A stretch of 64,000 nt of DNA from Orobanche coerulescens (Eukaryota; Streptophyta; Magnoliopsida; Lamiales; Orobanchaceae), in assembly GCA_033398695.1 (NCBI GenBank), contig CM065804.1, positions 10,339,001-10,403,000 on the forward strand. The letters run 5' to 3'. Positions 48,865-59,853 of the stretch are shown in pieces; the stretch's first letter is position 1, and each line of letters begins with the position of its first letter. Made by a program: the position numbers and the translations under genes. The notes below the pieces were generated by a model. It was not told the origin of the DNA. It saw nothing but the letters and a program-made list of their open reading frames with translations, and did not search any database.

Positions 48865-50466
48865 TGATAAGTGTCAGTTTTATACACTTATCCATGGTTT
48901 GTATCGATAAAATTCACCCATAATTGAGCTAGTCTACTCGTTTTTTGCTTTTAATTAATTAGTTTTTAATAATTTTATTTTTATCGGATGATGATGTAAA
49001 TCTAGTCTTAATAGGATTAAATAACTAATTTACTCAAGTAATAACATGTTTATTAAATATTCTCTTTGTTGAATTTTGATATATTCATGTTGTAGGGCTT
49101 TCCAAGACGAATTCGGAAGTCTTTCCGGATTCAAAATCAGAGTTATATATCAAAAGTTATCATTCGAAGAAGATTTGGGGCAAAAACGCAAAGTCTGAGA
49201 AATTCTGGGCTGAAAACGTAACTCTCAAAGCAACCAGTGAACAAATTGACGAAGCCAAGTTACGGCCGTAACTACAGAATGTTACGGCCGTAAGTCATCC
49301 TAGTTTCGGCCGTAACTCCTTAATGTTACGGCCGTAACTCTTGACAGATTGTTATGATTTGTCTAATTTTTTATACTTTTTGTGTATTATTGAGGGAATG
49401 GCTGGCATTGATCCGATCTATTGTAATAATGCTGGAGTTTTGGAGCTATTAGATGACTTTAGGTGTATAAATAGACCCCTTAGATCCTTCATCATTCATC
49501 ATTCATCATATAATTTTTCACCTTTTGTAAACTTTTCTTTTTGTGTGAAGAACACACTTGTGTTCTTGAGTGATTTGCTTGAGTTTGGTATAGCATATGT
49601 TGTTCAGAGAGTTTATTGCTTCTTTCTCCTTTATCTACTAAGGGAGTGAGGATTAATTCTTTCTCTTGATTCAACTAATAATGACCACCAAAGCTTGTAT
49701 TATGTATATTAAACCCTTCATGGGCTAAGTTACCTAAGTTGGGATTATAAACAAGGTTAATCATGTTATTTAAGTTTGTATAAAGATCTATTGTGAATTA
49801 CTTATTATTGTGTGTGATTTTCATTGTTTTAACAATCTTTATTTATTTGGCCAATAAATGACGATATTTATGGTCTTCATATGTTTCGAAAGAAAATATG
49901 TTTGATTAGATCAAATGATCTTCACTCTAAGTTGTTCTAGGGGATAGAAATATACCTCTAGACCTTAGATGATTCTTTGAGTTATTTTCATAAATCCTAA
50001 TTCTATGTATTGAAGCCAATCAACATAGAAATATAGTGGATTCATTCAATATGTAAAGGGCGTTTTATAGTTTGAAAGAGAAACCGTCTTTTTAAGGAAA
50101 ATCGAATCTACACAACATAATAAGTAAATTCATCTTACGATCTCCTATACATATTCTATAACTAATAACGAACTAAGTTTGTAATCCCAACTATTTCATT
50201 TTATCATTAATCAATCTATTATTATTAATATCTTTTTATTTCCTTAAAATAATTAGAACTATTATTGCATTTTCTTTGCAATTATTAAACCAAACTTTTT
50301 AATTGTGTGTTTCACTCATCTTAGTATCTATAAAAATAGACTAATAGTGTATAATTCAAATTATAACCAAACTACCTCGTGGGATCGATAAACCGGACTC
50401 AAAAAGTCCACTTTACTACTTGATACGATATTGTGCACTTGCGATAGTTACACTAAGAACGTGTCA
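48865..50466 (+). repeat. 5' LTR of D
   Basis: 1602 bp, starting TGATAAGTGTCAG and ending AACGTGTCA. The first 104 bases are repeated at 63897-64000. It contains a TTACGGCCGTAA array and a TATA box (next entry). Confidence 0.85.
49260..49474 (+). promoter_or_regulatory. Promoter of D: TTACGGCCGTAA array plus TATA box
   Basis: Perfect palindromes TTACGGCCGTAA lie at 49260-49271, 49282-49293 and 49326-49337, with one variant near 49305. TATAAATAG follows at 49466-49474. Confidence 0.65.
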
Positions 50467-50472
50467 AGTTTT

Positions 50473-50490
50473 TGGTGCCGTTGCCGGGGA
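50473..50490 (+). other. Primer binding site of D (tRNA-Asp type)
   Basis: TGGTGCCGTTGCCGGGGA differs by one base from the TGGCGCCGTTGCCGGGGA site of Athila-lineage elements, complementary to tRNA-Asp. Confidence 0.8.
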
Positions 50491-50705
50491 AGTATAAGTT
50501 ATACTTGAAATCTTACATTGTAAACTATTTGTATAGGTACAAATTTCTCGACATTGTAACTTAGTACTCAATTGTGTTTGTCCGGTCAAGTGGCGGATAA
50601 CGGTACTCCGTGACTATTAAAGTCGGATTTTTCAGTTTCCCACAACAACTGATATTTGTAGATATTTTCTTCAATTATTTTCATTGTCTTTTTATTTTTT
50701 TTATC

Positions 50706-50990
50706 ATGGATGAAACTTTATATAAAATCGAAAAAAGATTTCCCTTTCTGAGCAAAAATGTAATTTTAAAAATTTACAAGACAAGGCTTGAAAGGATGAG
50801 GTTGCTTATGAATAAAAGCATACCTTTTGACATAAGATTCATTATTGAAGCCAAAGTAAGAATAAAAGGTGAATTCACAGAAACACCGACTAGATTTTTA
50901 CCAGGGCTAGGAAAAAGTTCATATGCCAAGAAACGACGAGCAAAGATGATAGCATTTGCTATAAATGTGCTAGATGGATCTGTAATTTAA
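50706..50990 (+). pseudogene. Unrecognised broken reading frame in D
   Basis: 94 codons starting MDETLYKIEKRFPF and containing RLERMRLLMN and FTETPTRFLPGLG. The frame stops at 50990, but another frame stays open for about 60 codons (to about 51170; it includes SLDTHPSGL and HYGIRCLWNKF), as if one gene was frameshifted. Codon use looks protein-like. I do not recognise it. It could be a remnant gag of the parent element or a second captured host fragment; its position just after the primer site favours gag. Confidence 0.35.
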
Positions 50991-51170
50991 AATGTCGATC
51001 TTTAGGAATTCCATCTACAAACAGAGAAGATAAAATTCAATTCATTAAGGATGGTCTGAATAAAGAGAATTTAGATGATATCGAAATTTCTCTTGACACG
51101 CATCCTAGTGGACTCGTACATTATGGAATTCGATGTTTGTGGAATAAATTCAAACCAGAATATGAATAAC

Positions 51171-51470
51171 GTCTTGGGAATCTGACGTTAAAAGACCCTG
51201 TTTGCCAATTTGTAAGAAAATTGGATGGGAAGCTTCTCCCCGACTCATAGAAGGCGTTTAGGCCGTTTCTGAATGTAAAATCAGAGGAAGATGTGAGCCA
51301 CAATCACAACTACTATACATACGCGTAAGTATCTTTTATTTTTGTCGTGTGGTGAGATTTTTTGAATAAAAAATATGATACGCGATAAATGCTTTCATTA
51401 TTCTATTGAGTAGTTGAAGCGCAATCAACGCAATCACAAACTTGTTAAACAATTTTTACCTTCTTTTTCT
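51171..51470 (+). other. D interior between the unknown frame and the LOG promoter
   Basis: No reading frame or repeat that I can name. The last 100 bases are probably host promoter sequence captured with LOG. Confidence 0.35.
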
Positions 51471-51559
51471 TCTATAAATAAACATTGTACTTGTTTCTTT
51501 CATTCATCCCTCAAACTTGCACTTTTCTCTGTTTCTCTCTAAATAATTTCTTTTCAAAA
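51471..51559 (+). promoter_or_regulatory. Captured promoter-like region of LOG
   Basis: TCTATAAATA at 51471-51480 lies about 80 bases before the ATG, and the leader between is CT-rich, as in many plant genes. It suggests that the capture included genomic promoter and leader sequence, not only coding sequence. Confidence 0.45.
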
Positions 51560-51835
51560 ATGGAGTCATCATCTTCAACAAAAAAATTTAACACAGTCAG
51601 CATTTTTGGTGGAGCTAGTTATGGAAAGAGGCATGCTTTACTGAAGCAGCCCACAACTTGGGTCGTACCTTAGGAAAAAAATGCATTCATGTAGTTTACG
51701 GAGGAGGAAGTCTAGGACTAATGGGACGAGCTGCTGCTTCTGCCTATATGGAAGGAGTAAGAGCGTTGGGAATAATCCCAAAACCTCTGGCTGAAAGTAA
51801 AATTACCGGGTCAACTATTGGAGATAAAAACCTAG
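51560..51835 (+). pseudogene. LOG: Fragment of LOG-type cytokinin riboside 5'-monophosphate phosphoribohydrolase
   Basis: LOG enzymes release active cytokinin bases from their nucleotides. The fragment starts MESSSSTKKF at 51560, continues SIFGGASYGK (the start of the Rossmann-like fold), then shifts frame near 51634-51645. In the new frame it reads EAAHNLGRTLGKK, then VVYGGGSLGLMG and GIIPKPLAESKITG. It ends where the LTR of E begins, at about 51823. The downstream PGGxGTxxE catalytic motif of the family is absent, so it cannot be active. No intron interrupts the fragment, although LOG genes are usually split; this may mean capture from a spliced RNA, but the upstream TATA-like sequence argues for genomic capture. 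Family assignment is firm; activity is not expected. Confidence 0.75.
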
Positions 51836-51876
51836 TATAAAATCCTAGAAATAAGTGGTAAAATTACCACTTATCA

Positions 51877-53231
51877 AACCCCCCCAAACTTAAGCCTTGT
51901 TCGTCCCGAACAACAAAAAGAAAAGAAAAAGAAAATCGTGAATCATCGTGCAACTCATAGTGTTCAACCTAATCAATACTACCCTGTAATTCTCTCTAAA
52001 TAATCCGAGTGTCGTAAAAGCGAGCTGCACTCAGAATAATGATTCCACAAAGTAGTCAAGTTCAGTCCTAATCATTCGTTCATGAAGAAAATCCAGCTCA
52101 AAGATTAACAAAACGTGAGTCAAATCGACCGTCAATATGAAAGGCTAAAATAAACAAGCTAGTTCGTCCCGTTACACAGTCTAGTGGCACAATTTTAACG
52201 AGTTTCATAACAAATAAACCTTGGTCAGTATTCCCTTATATATATGTTCACGAATTTGATTCGAGTTGACCACTAGGTTAGGATCTCGGGATGTTTCATC
52301 GGGGTAATCCTAGGGTGGAACTTCCATTCTCATGTATTAGGAAACCGTTTGACGTAAAAGACACTCATGGGGCACATGGATGCTTCTAGTTACTAAGTTC
52401 CCGTCTACAGCGGAGAAACAACTCGAATATATAATTTCCGCATGTCCGAATCAAGGTCGCCGTTTTACGCGAGAGTAAACAGTGGGTCACGCGAATACCC
52501 CCGGTTACTAAGTTCCCTATCATTGGCACATGTGAAATATCTAAATCACTAGTCTAATCAGAGTCGTCGTTTTACGCGAGGGTAAACAACGGGTCACGCG
52601 AATGCCCCCGGTTACTAGACTTCCCTTCATAGAACAACATTATCTCAATTTCTGGGAAAACTGACCGACTCTAAACTCTATCTAAGTGCCAACACGACTG
52701 ACGAAACAGTACGACTCACTATCCGGAAGATGTAACCAAACGTATTGACGGTGATTTTAAAACAAGTATGTATCGTCTCTTATCTGCCAAGACCTCTACA
52801 ATCACGAAATATTTTGGACCTAAATAAATACTATGCAAAACAGAAATAACTGACTACAACTCGACTAAAACTCGACCGTTTCTTCAGAGAGAAAAACAGT
52901 GTCGTAACATCGGTATCACACAATTAGAAGCACGAAAAATTCACTAATAAAGAAAAACTAAGACAAGCAAGACTATCTAAAACAAACAACGAAAAGCAAA
53001 TAAAAGCAAACACGAAATCTCAAAAAAAAAAAACTACTACGACCAAAAAAATAGAAAATAGAAACTAGCAAACACACCGAACGAAAATGAATAAAAAAAA
53101 TCTAAAAACTAAGCAACCAAAAGCCAAAACCATGCAACACCAAAATGATAAGCACAAATAAACACAACGGGCACCAACACAAGCAAATAAAGATACAAGG
53201 CAAACACGGTACTCACACGTAAAGAAATTAA
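51877..53231 (-). repeat. E 3' noncoding region, copy 3
   Basis: Ends (sense) in the polypurine tract AAGTTTGGGGGGGTTT beside the LTR remnant. It contains three ~115-bp imperfect repeats (52360-52625), two with the TTTAC...GTAAA stem at 52464-52479 and 52571-52586. Noncoding; near-identical to 54585-55936 and 57280-58618. Confidence 0.8.
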
Positions 53232-54584
53232 GTGTCGAACCCAAGGGAATTGATGTGTCGAAAATAAAGGAATTAACTCTACTCAAAATTTGACTGCTAT
53301 TTAGGAATCCGAAAAATTGTTTTGATTCTAATTATCTAATTTTAAAAATCGAAAAAATAAAAATATAAATAAAAGATGAAATATCTAAATTAAGCAAATA
53401 AAGCAAATTAACAAGATAAAATCACAAGTCGAAAGGTAATTGATCCTAGGGTAGTATCATCTAATTGAGTTCACACAATCCATTCACTTGATTCCTTCTC
53501 CCCAAAATTTAATTCAATCCTAGAAATAATCACTCGGTCGATCTAGAATTCCTGTCAAGGCAACCTAGAAAGATAGTTAATTAAAACCCTTTTCCCCGCC
53601 AGGGCTCAAAGAATTAAAATCACTTAAAAAGCACCAACTTATTTATCTATGATTTATCTTTCTCCGCTAGGTCTCAAGATAAAATCATATTGTGTGTCAA
53701 GTATTTCCACTAATCAATTACTCCTTCCGGACAAAATCAATTAGCTAACATGCATCGATTAAGGGCCCTTTAATCTAACATGAGATTTAACACAACTTGA
53801 ACACAAGCCTAGGATGAAAGGTCAAAAGGTAATCAAAGGAACATCATGTGAACATCAATTAAAATTACTAACCCTAGAATCAATCAATGAATTAGCCAGA
53901 CATAATTGAAATTAGACAAGAAATAGATAGAGAATGCATATTATTAATATGAAAAGAGAGATTACAACCCGTTCGTATGAACTCCGAGTCTTCAATAATA
54001 ATTCTCCTCCAAAAAGTTCTTGAATCAAAGGAATAAATCTTGCTAAAAAGTGTAAAAATCTGCTTAATATGATAAAAGAGTGATAAAGGCTGATGGAAGA
54101 TGATCCAAGATGCTGAAACTAGGTCTAAAAACAGGTTTATATAGCCTAAGGGGTTAAAAATCCCGATTAGCCCTAATCTAGGAAATAAATAATATCCAAA
54201 AGAGTCAAAATCCGTCCAGCGAGAGCTCACTGGGAAGCCTTCGGCTGGCCTATCGGCCGATAGTCGGCCGATAGGTGGTTCGTCGATTTCTTCACTCGAT
54301 AGGCGGAGCTCCTTTCGACGGCCCTATCGGCCGATAGTCTGGCCGATAGGGTCTTCTGTTTGGCGCAAAATCCGTTTCTTCGTCCGTTTGACTCGACTCT
54401 CGGTCCTTTGTCTCGTTTTGGGTCCTTTTGGCTCTAAAAACCTGCAAACACACTAAAACCAACCCAAACGCGTAATACGGCTCGACTAATCATAAATAAG
54501 CCAAATACGAGCACATTAATCACGAAACGAGATAAAAACCTAGTATAAAATCCTAGAAATAAGTGGTAAAATTACCACTTATCA
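53232..54584 (-). repeat. E LTR, tandem copy (3'-truncated)
   Basis: 1353 bp, starting (sense) TGATAAGTGGTAATTTTACC. It lacks the last ~90 bases of the full LTR, ending at GGGTTCGACAC and joined directly to TTAATTTCTTTACG of a 3' noncoding region. It carries CTATCGGCCGATAG at 54250-54263 and again near 54325. Confidence 0.85.
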
Positions 54585-55936
54585 AACCCCCCCAAACTTA
54601 AGCATTTTTCTTACCGAACAACAAAAAGAAAAGAAAAAGAAAATCGTGAATCATCGTGCAACTCATAGTGTTCAACCTAATCAATACTACCCTGTAATTC
54701 TCTCTAAATAATCCGAGTGTCGTAAAAGCGAGCTGCACTCAGAATAATGATTCCACAAAGTAGTCAAGTTCAGTCCTAATCATTCGTTCATGAAGAAAAT
54801 CCAGCTCAAAGATTAACAAAACGTGAGTCAAATCGACCGTCAATATGAAAGGCTAAAATAAACAAGATAGATCGTCCTGTTACGGTCTAGTGGCACAATT
54901 TTAACGAGTTTCATAACAAATAAACCTTGGTCAGTATTCCCTTATATATATGTTCACGAATTTGATTCGAGTTGACCACTAGGTTAGGATCTCGGGATGT
55001 TTCATCGGGGTAATCCTAGGGTGGAACTTCCATTCTCATGTATTAGGAAACCGTTTGACGTAAAAGACACTCATGGGGCACATGGATGCTTCTAGTTACT
55101 AAGTTCCCGTCTACAGCGGAGAAACAACTCGAATATATAATTTCCGCATGTCCGAATCAAGGTCGCCGTTTTACGCGAGAGTAAACAGTGGGTCACGCGA
55201 ATACCCCCGGTTACTAAGTTCCCTATCATTGGCACATGTGAAATATCTAAATCACTAGTCTAATCAGAGTCGTCGTTTTACGCGAGGGTAAACAACGGGT
55301 CACGCGAATGCCCTGGTTACTAGACTTCCCTTCATAGAACAACATTATCTCAATTTTTGGGAAAACTGACCGACTCTAAACTCTATCTAAGTGCCAACAC
55401 GATCGATTTAAACAAGATACGACTCACTATCCTAAGATGTAACCAAACGTATTGACGGTGATTTTAAAACAAGTATGTATCGTCTCTTATCCGCCAAGAC
55501 CTCTACAATCACGAAATATTTTGGACCTAAATAAATACTATGCAAAATGAAATAATCGACTACAACTCGACTAAAACTCGACCGCTTTCTTCGTAGAGAA
55601 AACAGTGTCGTAACATCGGTATCACACAATTAGAAGCACGAAAATTCACTAATAAAGAAAAACTAAGACAAGCAAGGCTATCTAAAACAAACAACGAAAA
55701 GCAAATAAAAGCAAACACGAAATCTCAAAAAAAAAAAACTACTACGACCAAAAAAATAGAAAATAGAAACTAGCAAACACACCGAACGAAAATGAATAAA
55801 AAAAATCTAAAAACTAAGCAACCAAAAGCCAAAACCATGCAACACCAAAATGATAAGCACAAATAAACACAACGGGCACCAACACAAGCAAATAAAGATA
55901 CAAGGCAAACACGGTACTCACACGTAAAGAAATTAA
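54585..55936 (-). repeat. E 3' noncoding region, copy 2
   Basis: Aligns along its length with copy 3 and has the same polypurine tract. Differences are mainly small indels. Confidence 0.82.
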
Positions 55937-57279
55937 GTGTCGAACCCAAGGGAATTGATGTGTCGAAAATAAAGGAATTAACTCTACTCAAAATTTGACT
56001 GCTATTTAGAATCAAAAATTGTTTTGATTCTAATTATCTAATATTAAAAAACCAAAAAATAAAAATATAAATAAAAGATTAAATATCTAAATTAAGCAAA
56101 TAAAGCAAATTAACAAGATAAAATCACAAGTCGAAAGGTAATTGATCCTAGGGTAGTATCATCTAATTGAGTTCACACAATCCATTCACTTGATTCCTTC
56201 TCCCCAAAATTTAATTCAATCCTAGAAATAATCACTCTACGATCTAGAATTCTGTCAAGGCAACCTAGAAAGATAGTTAATTAAAACCCTTTTCCGCCAG
56301 GGCTCAAAGAATTAAAATCACTTAAAAAGCACCAACTTATTTATCTATGATTTATCTTTCTCCGCTAGGTCTCAAGATAAAATCATATTGTGTGTCAAGT
56401 ATTTCCACTAATCAATTACTCCTTCCGACAAAATCAATTAGCTAACATGCATCGATTAAGGGCCCTTTAATCTAACATGAGATTTAACACAACTTGAACA
56501 CAAGCCTAGGATGAAAGGTCAAAAGGTAATCAAAGGAACATCATGTGAACATCAATTAAAATTACTAACCCTAGAATCAATCAATGAATTAGCCGGACAT
56601 AATTGAAATTAGACAAGAAATAGATAGAGAATGCATATTATTAATATGAAAAGAGAGATTACAACCCGTCGTATGAACTCCGAGTCTTCAATAATAATTC
56701 TCCTCCAAAAAGTTCTTGAATCAAAGGAATAAATCTTGCTAAAAAGTGTAAAAATCGCTTAATATGATAAAAGAGTGATAAAGGTGATGGAAGATGATCC
56801 AAGATGCTGAAACTAGGTCTAAAAACAGTTTATATAGCCTAAGGGGTTAAAAATCCCGATTAGCCCTAATCTAGGAAATAAATAATATCCAAAAGAGTCA
56901 AAATCCGTCCAAAACGAGAGCTCGCGGGAAGCCTTCGGCTGGCCTATCGGCCGATAGCCGGGCCGATAGGTGGTTCGCCGATTTCTTCACTCGATAGGCG
57001 GAGCTCCTTTGACGGCCCTATCGGCCGATAGCCGGCCGATAGGGTCTTCTGCTTGGCGCAAAAATCCGCTTTCTTCGTCCGTTTGACTCGACTCTCGGTC
57101 CTTTGTCTCGCTTTTGGGTCCTTTTGGCTCTAAAACCTGCAAACACACTAAAACCAACCCAAACGCGTAATACGGCTCGACTAATCATAAATAAGCCAAA
57201 TACGAGCACATTAATCACGAAACGAGATAAAAACCTAGTATAAAATCCTAGAAATAAGTGGTAAAATTACAACTTATCA
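55937..57279 (-). repeat. E LTR, tandem copy (3'-truncated)
   Basis: 1343 bp, with the same truncation point and the same junction as 53232-54584, giving a repeat period of about 2.7 kb. Confidence 0.85.
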
Positions 57280-58618
57280 AACCCCCAAACTTAAGCCTTG
57301 TTCGTCCGAACAACAAAAAGAAAAGAAAAAGAAAATCGTGAATCATCGTGCAACTCATAGTGTTCAACCTAATCAATACTACCTGTAATTCTCTCTAAAT
57401 AATCCGAGTGTCGTAAAAGCGAGCCGCACTCGTAATAATGATTCCACAAAGTAGTCAAGTTCAAATTCTAATCATTCGCTCATGAAGAAAATCCACTCAA
57501 AGATTAACAAAACGTGAGTCAAATCGACCGTCAATATGAAAGGCTAAAATAAACAAGCTAGTTCGTCCTGCTACACGCCTAGTGGCACAATTTTAACGAG
57601 TTTCATAACAAATAAACCTCGGTCAGTATTCCCTTATATATGTTCACGAATTTGATTCGAGTTGACCACTATGTTAGGATCTCGGGATGTTTCATCGGGG
57701 TAATCCTAGGGTGGAACTTCCATTCTCATGTATTAGGAAACCGTTTGACGTAAAAGACACTCATGGGGCACATGGATGCTTCTAGTTACTAAGTTCCCGT
57801 CTACAGCGGAGAAACAACTCGAATATATAATTTCCGCATGTCCGAATCAAGGTCGCCGTTTTACGCGAGAGTAAACAATGGTCACGCGAATACCCGGTTA
57901 CTAAGTTCCCTATCATTGGCACATGTGAAATATCTAAATCACTAGTCTAATCAGAGTCGCTGCTTTACGCGAGGGTAAACAACGGTCACGCGAATGCCCT
58001 GCTACTAGACTTCCCTTCATAGAACAACATTATCTCAATTTTTGGGAAAACTGACCGACTCTAAACTCTATCTAAGTGCCAACACGACCGACGAAACAAG
58101 ATTTACTCACTATCCTAAGATGTAACCAAACGTATTGACGGTGATTTTAAAACAAGTATGTATCGTCTCTTATCTGCCAAGACCTCTACAATCACGAAAT
58201 ATTTTGGACCTAAATAAATACTATGCAAAACAGAAATAACTGACTACAACTCGACTAAAACTCGACCCTTTCTTCAGAGAGAAAAACAGTGTCGTAACAT
58301 CGGTATCACACAATTAGAAGCACGAAAAATTCACTAATAAAGAAAAACTAAGACAAGCAAGGCTATCTAAAACAAACAACGAAAAGCAAATAAAAGCAAA
58401 CACGAAATCTAAAAAAAAAACTACTACGACCAAAAAAATAGAAAATAGAAACTAGCAAACACACCGAACGAAAATAAATAAAAAAAATCTAAAAACTAAG
58501 CAACCAAAAGCCAAAACCATGCAACACCAAAATGATAAGCACAAATAAACACAACGGGCACCAACACAAGCAAATAAAGATACAAGGCAAACACGGTACT
58601 CACACGTAAAGAAATTAA
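57280..58618 (-). repeat. E 3' noncoding region, copy 1
   Basis: The copy contiguous with the gag-protease body. At 58618 the sequence continues into AACAAAGCC (sense reversed), different from the LTR junction of the other copies. Confidence 0.8.
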
Positions 58619-59234
58619 CAAAGCCGCACTTCTTCCCCCCCCCAAACTTATTTCGCATCCCAAAGGAGGAATAAGTTTGAAAAGAGAAAGGAGTGGCTTT
58701 GTTAATGGAGTACCTGATCACTGTGGCGGAAATGGCGGGTTTGTCGGCGAGCTCGTAGTGTATACTGGGCCGGGTATGTCCTATCGGCCAGGCCTTTCGG
58801 CCGATAGGCTGGGCCGATAGGAACTTCTGTCTCTAACCATGCTCATATCGGGCGGGATATCGGTCGATGTGGAATTCCTGTCGACCACTGCTTGCAACAA
58901 TAAAAATTTTTTTATTTTCCTCAGCCTATCGGCCGGGCCTATCGCCCGATAGGCTCGCCCGATAGGATTTTCTGTCTCAAAAATTTTTTTCAGCTCGTTC
59001 TACTTCACATACTTGGTCCCGTTTTTGCTTGGATATGGCGATGAAAGACCTGCAGGTATTCAAAACTCGGCATGCATGGATTAGAACTTAACAAAGCTAC
59101 TACGAAATTAGAAACTACAAAAATCACGCAAACGAAAAATCAAAAATAAATGAATAAAACGAACTAATATACATACATACGTTGGGTTACCTCCCAACAA
59201 GTGCTACGTTTAACGTCTTTAGCTAGACGATACC
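58619..59234 (-). other. E region between protease and 3' repeats
   Basis: Noncoding. It contains a second purine tract (plus-strand C-run at 58634-58643), and two modules of CTATCGGCCGATAG-type palindromes (58782-58835 and 58922-58968), each followed by TTCTGTCTC-like sequence. The pol genes expected here are missing. Confidence 0.55.
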
Positions 59235-59853
59235 TCATTCAACCCGGGTCTTCAGTGACAACTCCCCCTTGAACGGGTTTGTTGATATCAAGATAGCATA
59301 CGCTCCTCTCATTAAGTCGAGACTCGTTCGCCTCCAACATTCGAACATACTCCGGCAAATCCTCGGAAATTTCATCAACCTCAGAATGTGAGTAAATGGA
59401 GTGTGAAATACAATGCTCCAACAAGTCGGTCGGGGGCGGCATAATAGACTCAATTTCAAAACATTCCTCGCGCATCGTCGGGCTTCTTCATCGCGTCATA
59501 GATGGAAATTTTGATTTTGATCGTTAACCCGAAAGTAAGATCGCCTCCCGGACGCCTATAAGTGCTCTCCCGTTGCTAGAAACGGTCTCCCAAAGATCAA
59601 TGGTTGATTTTCGCCTGGCATATCAAGAACTACGAAATCGGCGGGAAGACCAAGTGTTGGACTCTAACGAGCACATCCTCCACAATTCCCTCGGATAAGT
59701 GATCGACCGGTCCGCCATGAGTAGAGAAATGGTAGTCGGCTTCATCTCCCCAATCTTCAACCTCTTAAAGATGGATAGAGGCATAAGATTGATGCTTGCC
59801 CCGAGATCACACAACCCATTACGGAACGTTTGGTCGCCAATCATGCATGTCAA
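59235..59853 (-). pseudogene. Athila-like protease region of E, frame-broken
   Basis: Frame 59623-59853 reads LCDLGASINLMPLSIFKRL, the Athila-type aspartic protease with Asp-Leu-Gly at the active site, then ADRSITYPR. The continuation at 59235-59475 (ECFEIESIMPPPTDLLEH) corresponds to the segment before RT in Athila pol. Frameshifts separate the parts. It would have processed the gag polyprotein. Confidence 0.72.

Noticed and set aside
48865..50466. D LTR read as a host gene promoter and leader of the LOG fragment
   Set aside because: The same sequence recurs at 63897 after a polypurine tract, and a primer site follows at 50473, so it is an LTR; the LOG fragment has its own TATA-like box.
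50610..50705. N-terminal extension of the D frame beginning at 50610
   Set aside because: The extension is T-rich and hydrophobic, probably leader sequence; the Met at 50706 begins the protein-like part.
53065..53286. Repeated 70-90 codon hydrophobic Cys/Phe-rich frames (also 55770-56015, 58452-58721)
   Set aside because: Translations of T-rich noncoding sequence at the start of the E 3' region; repeated only because the region is repeated.
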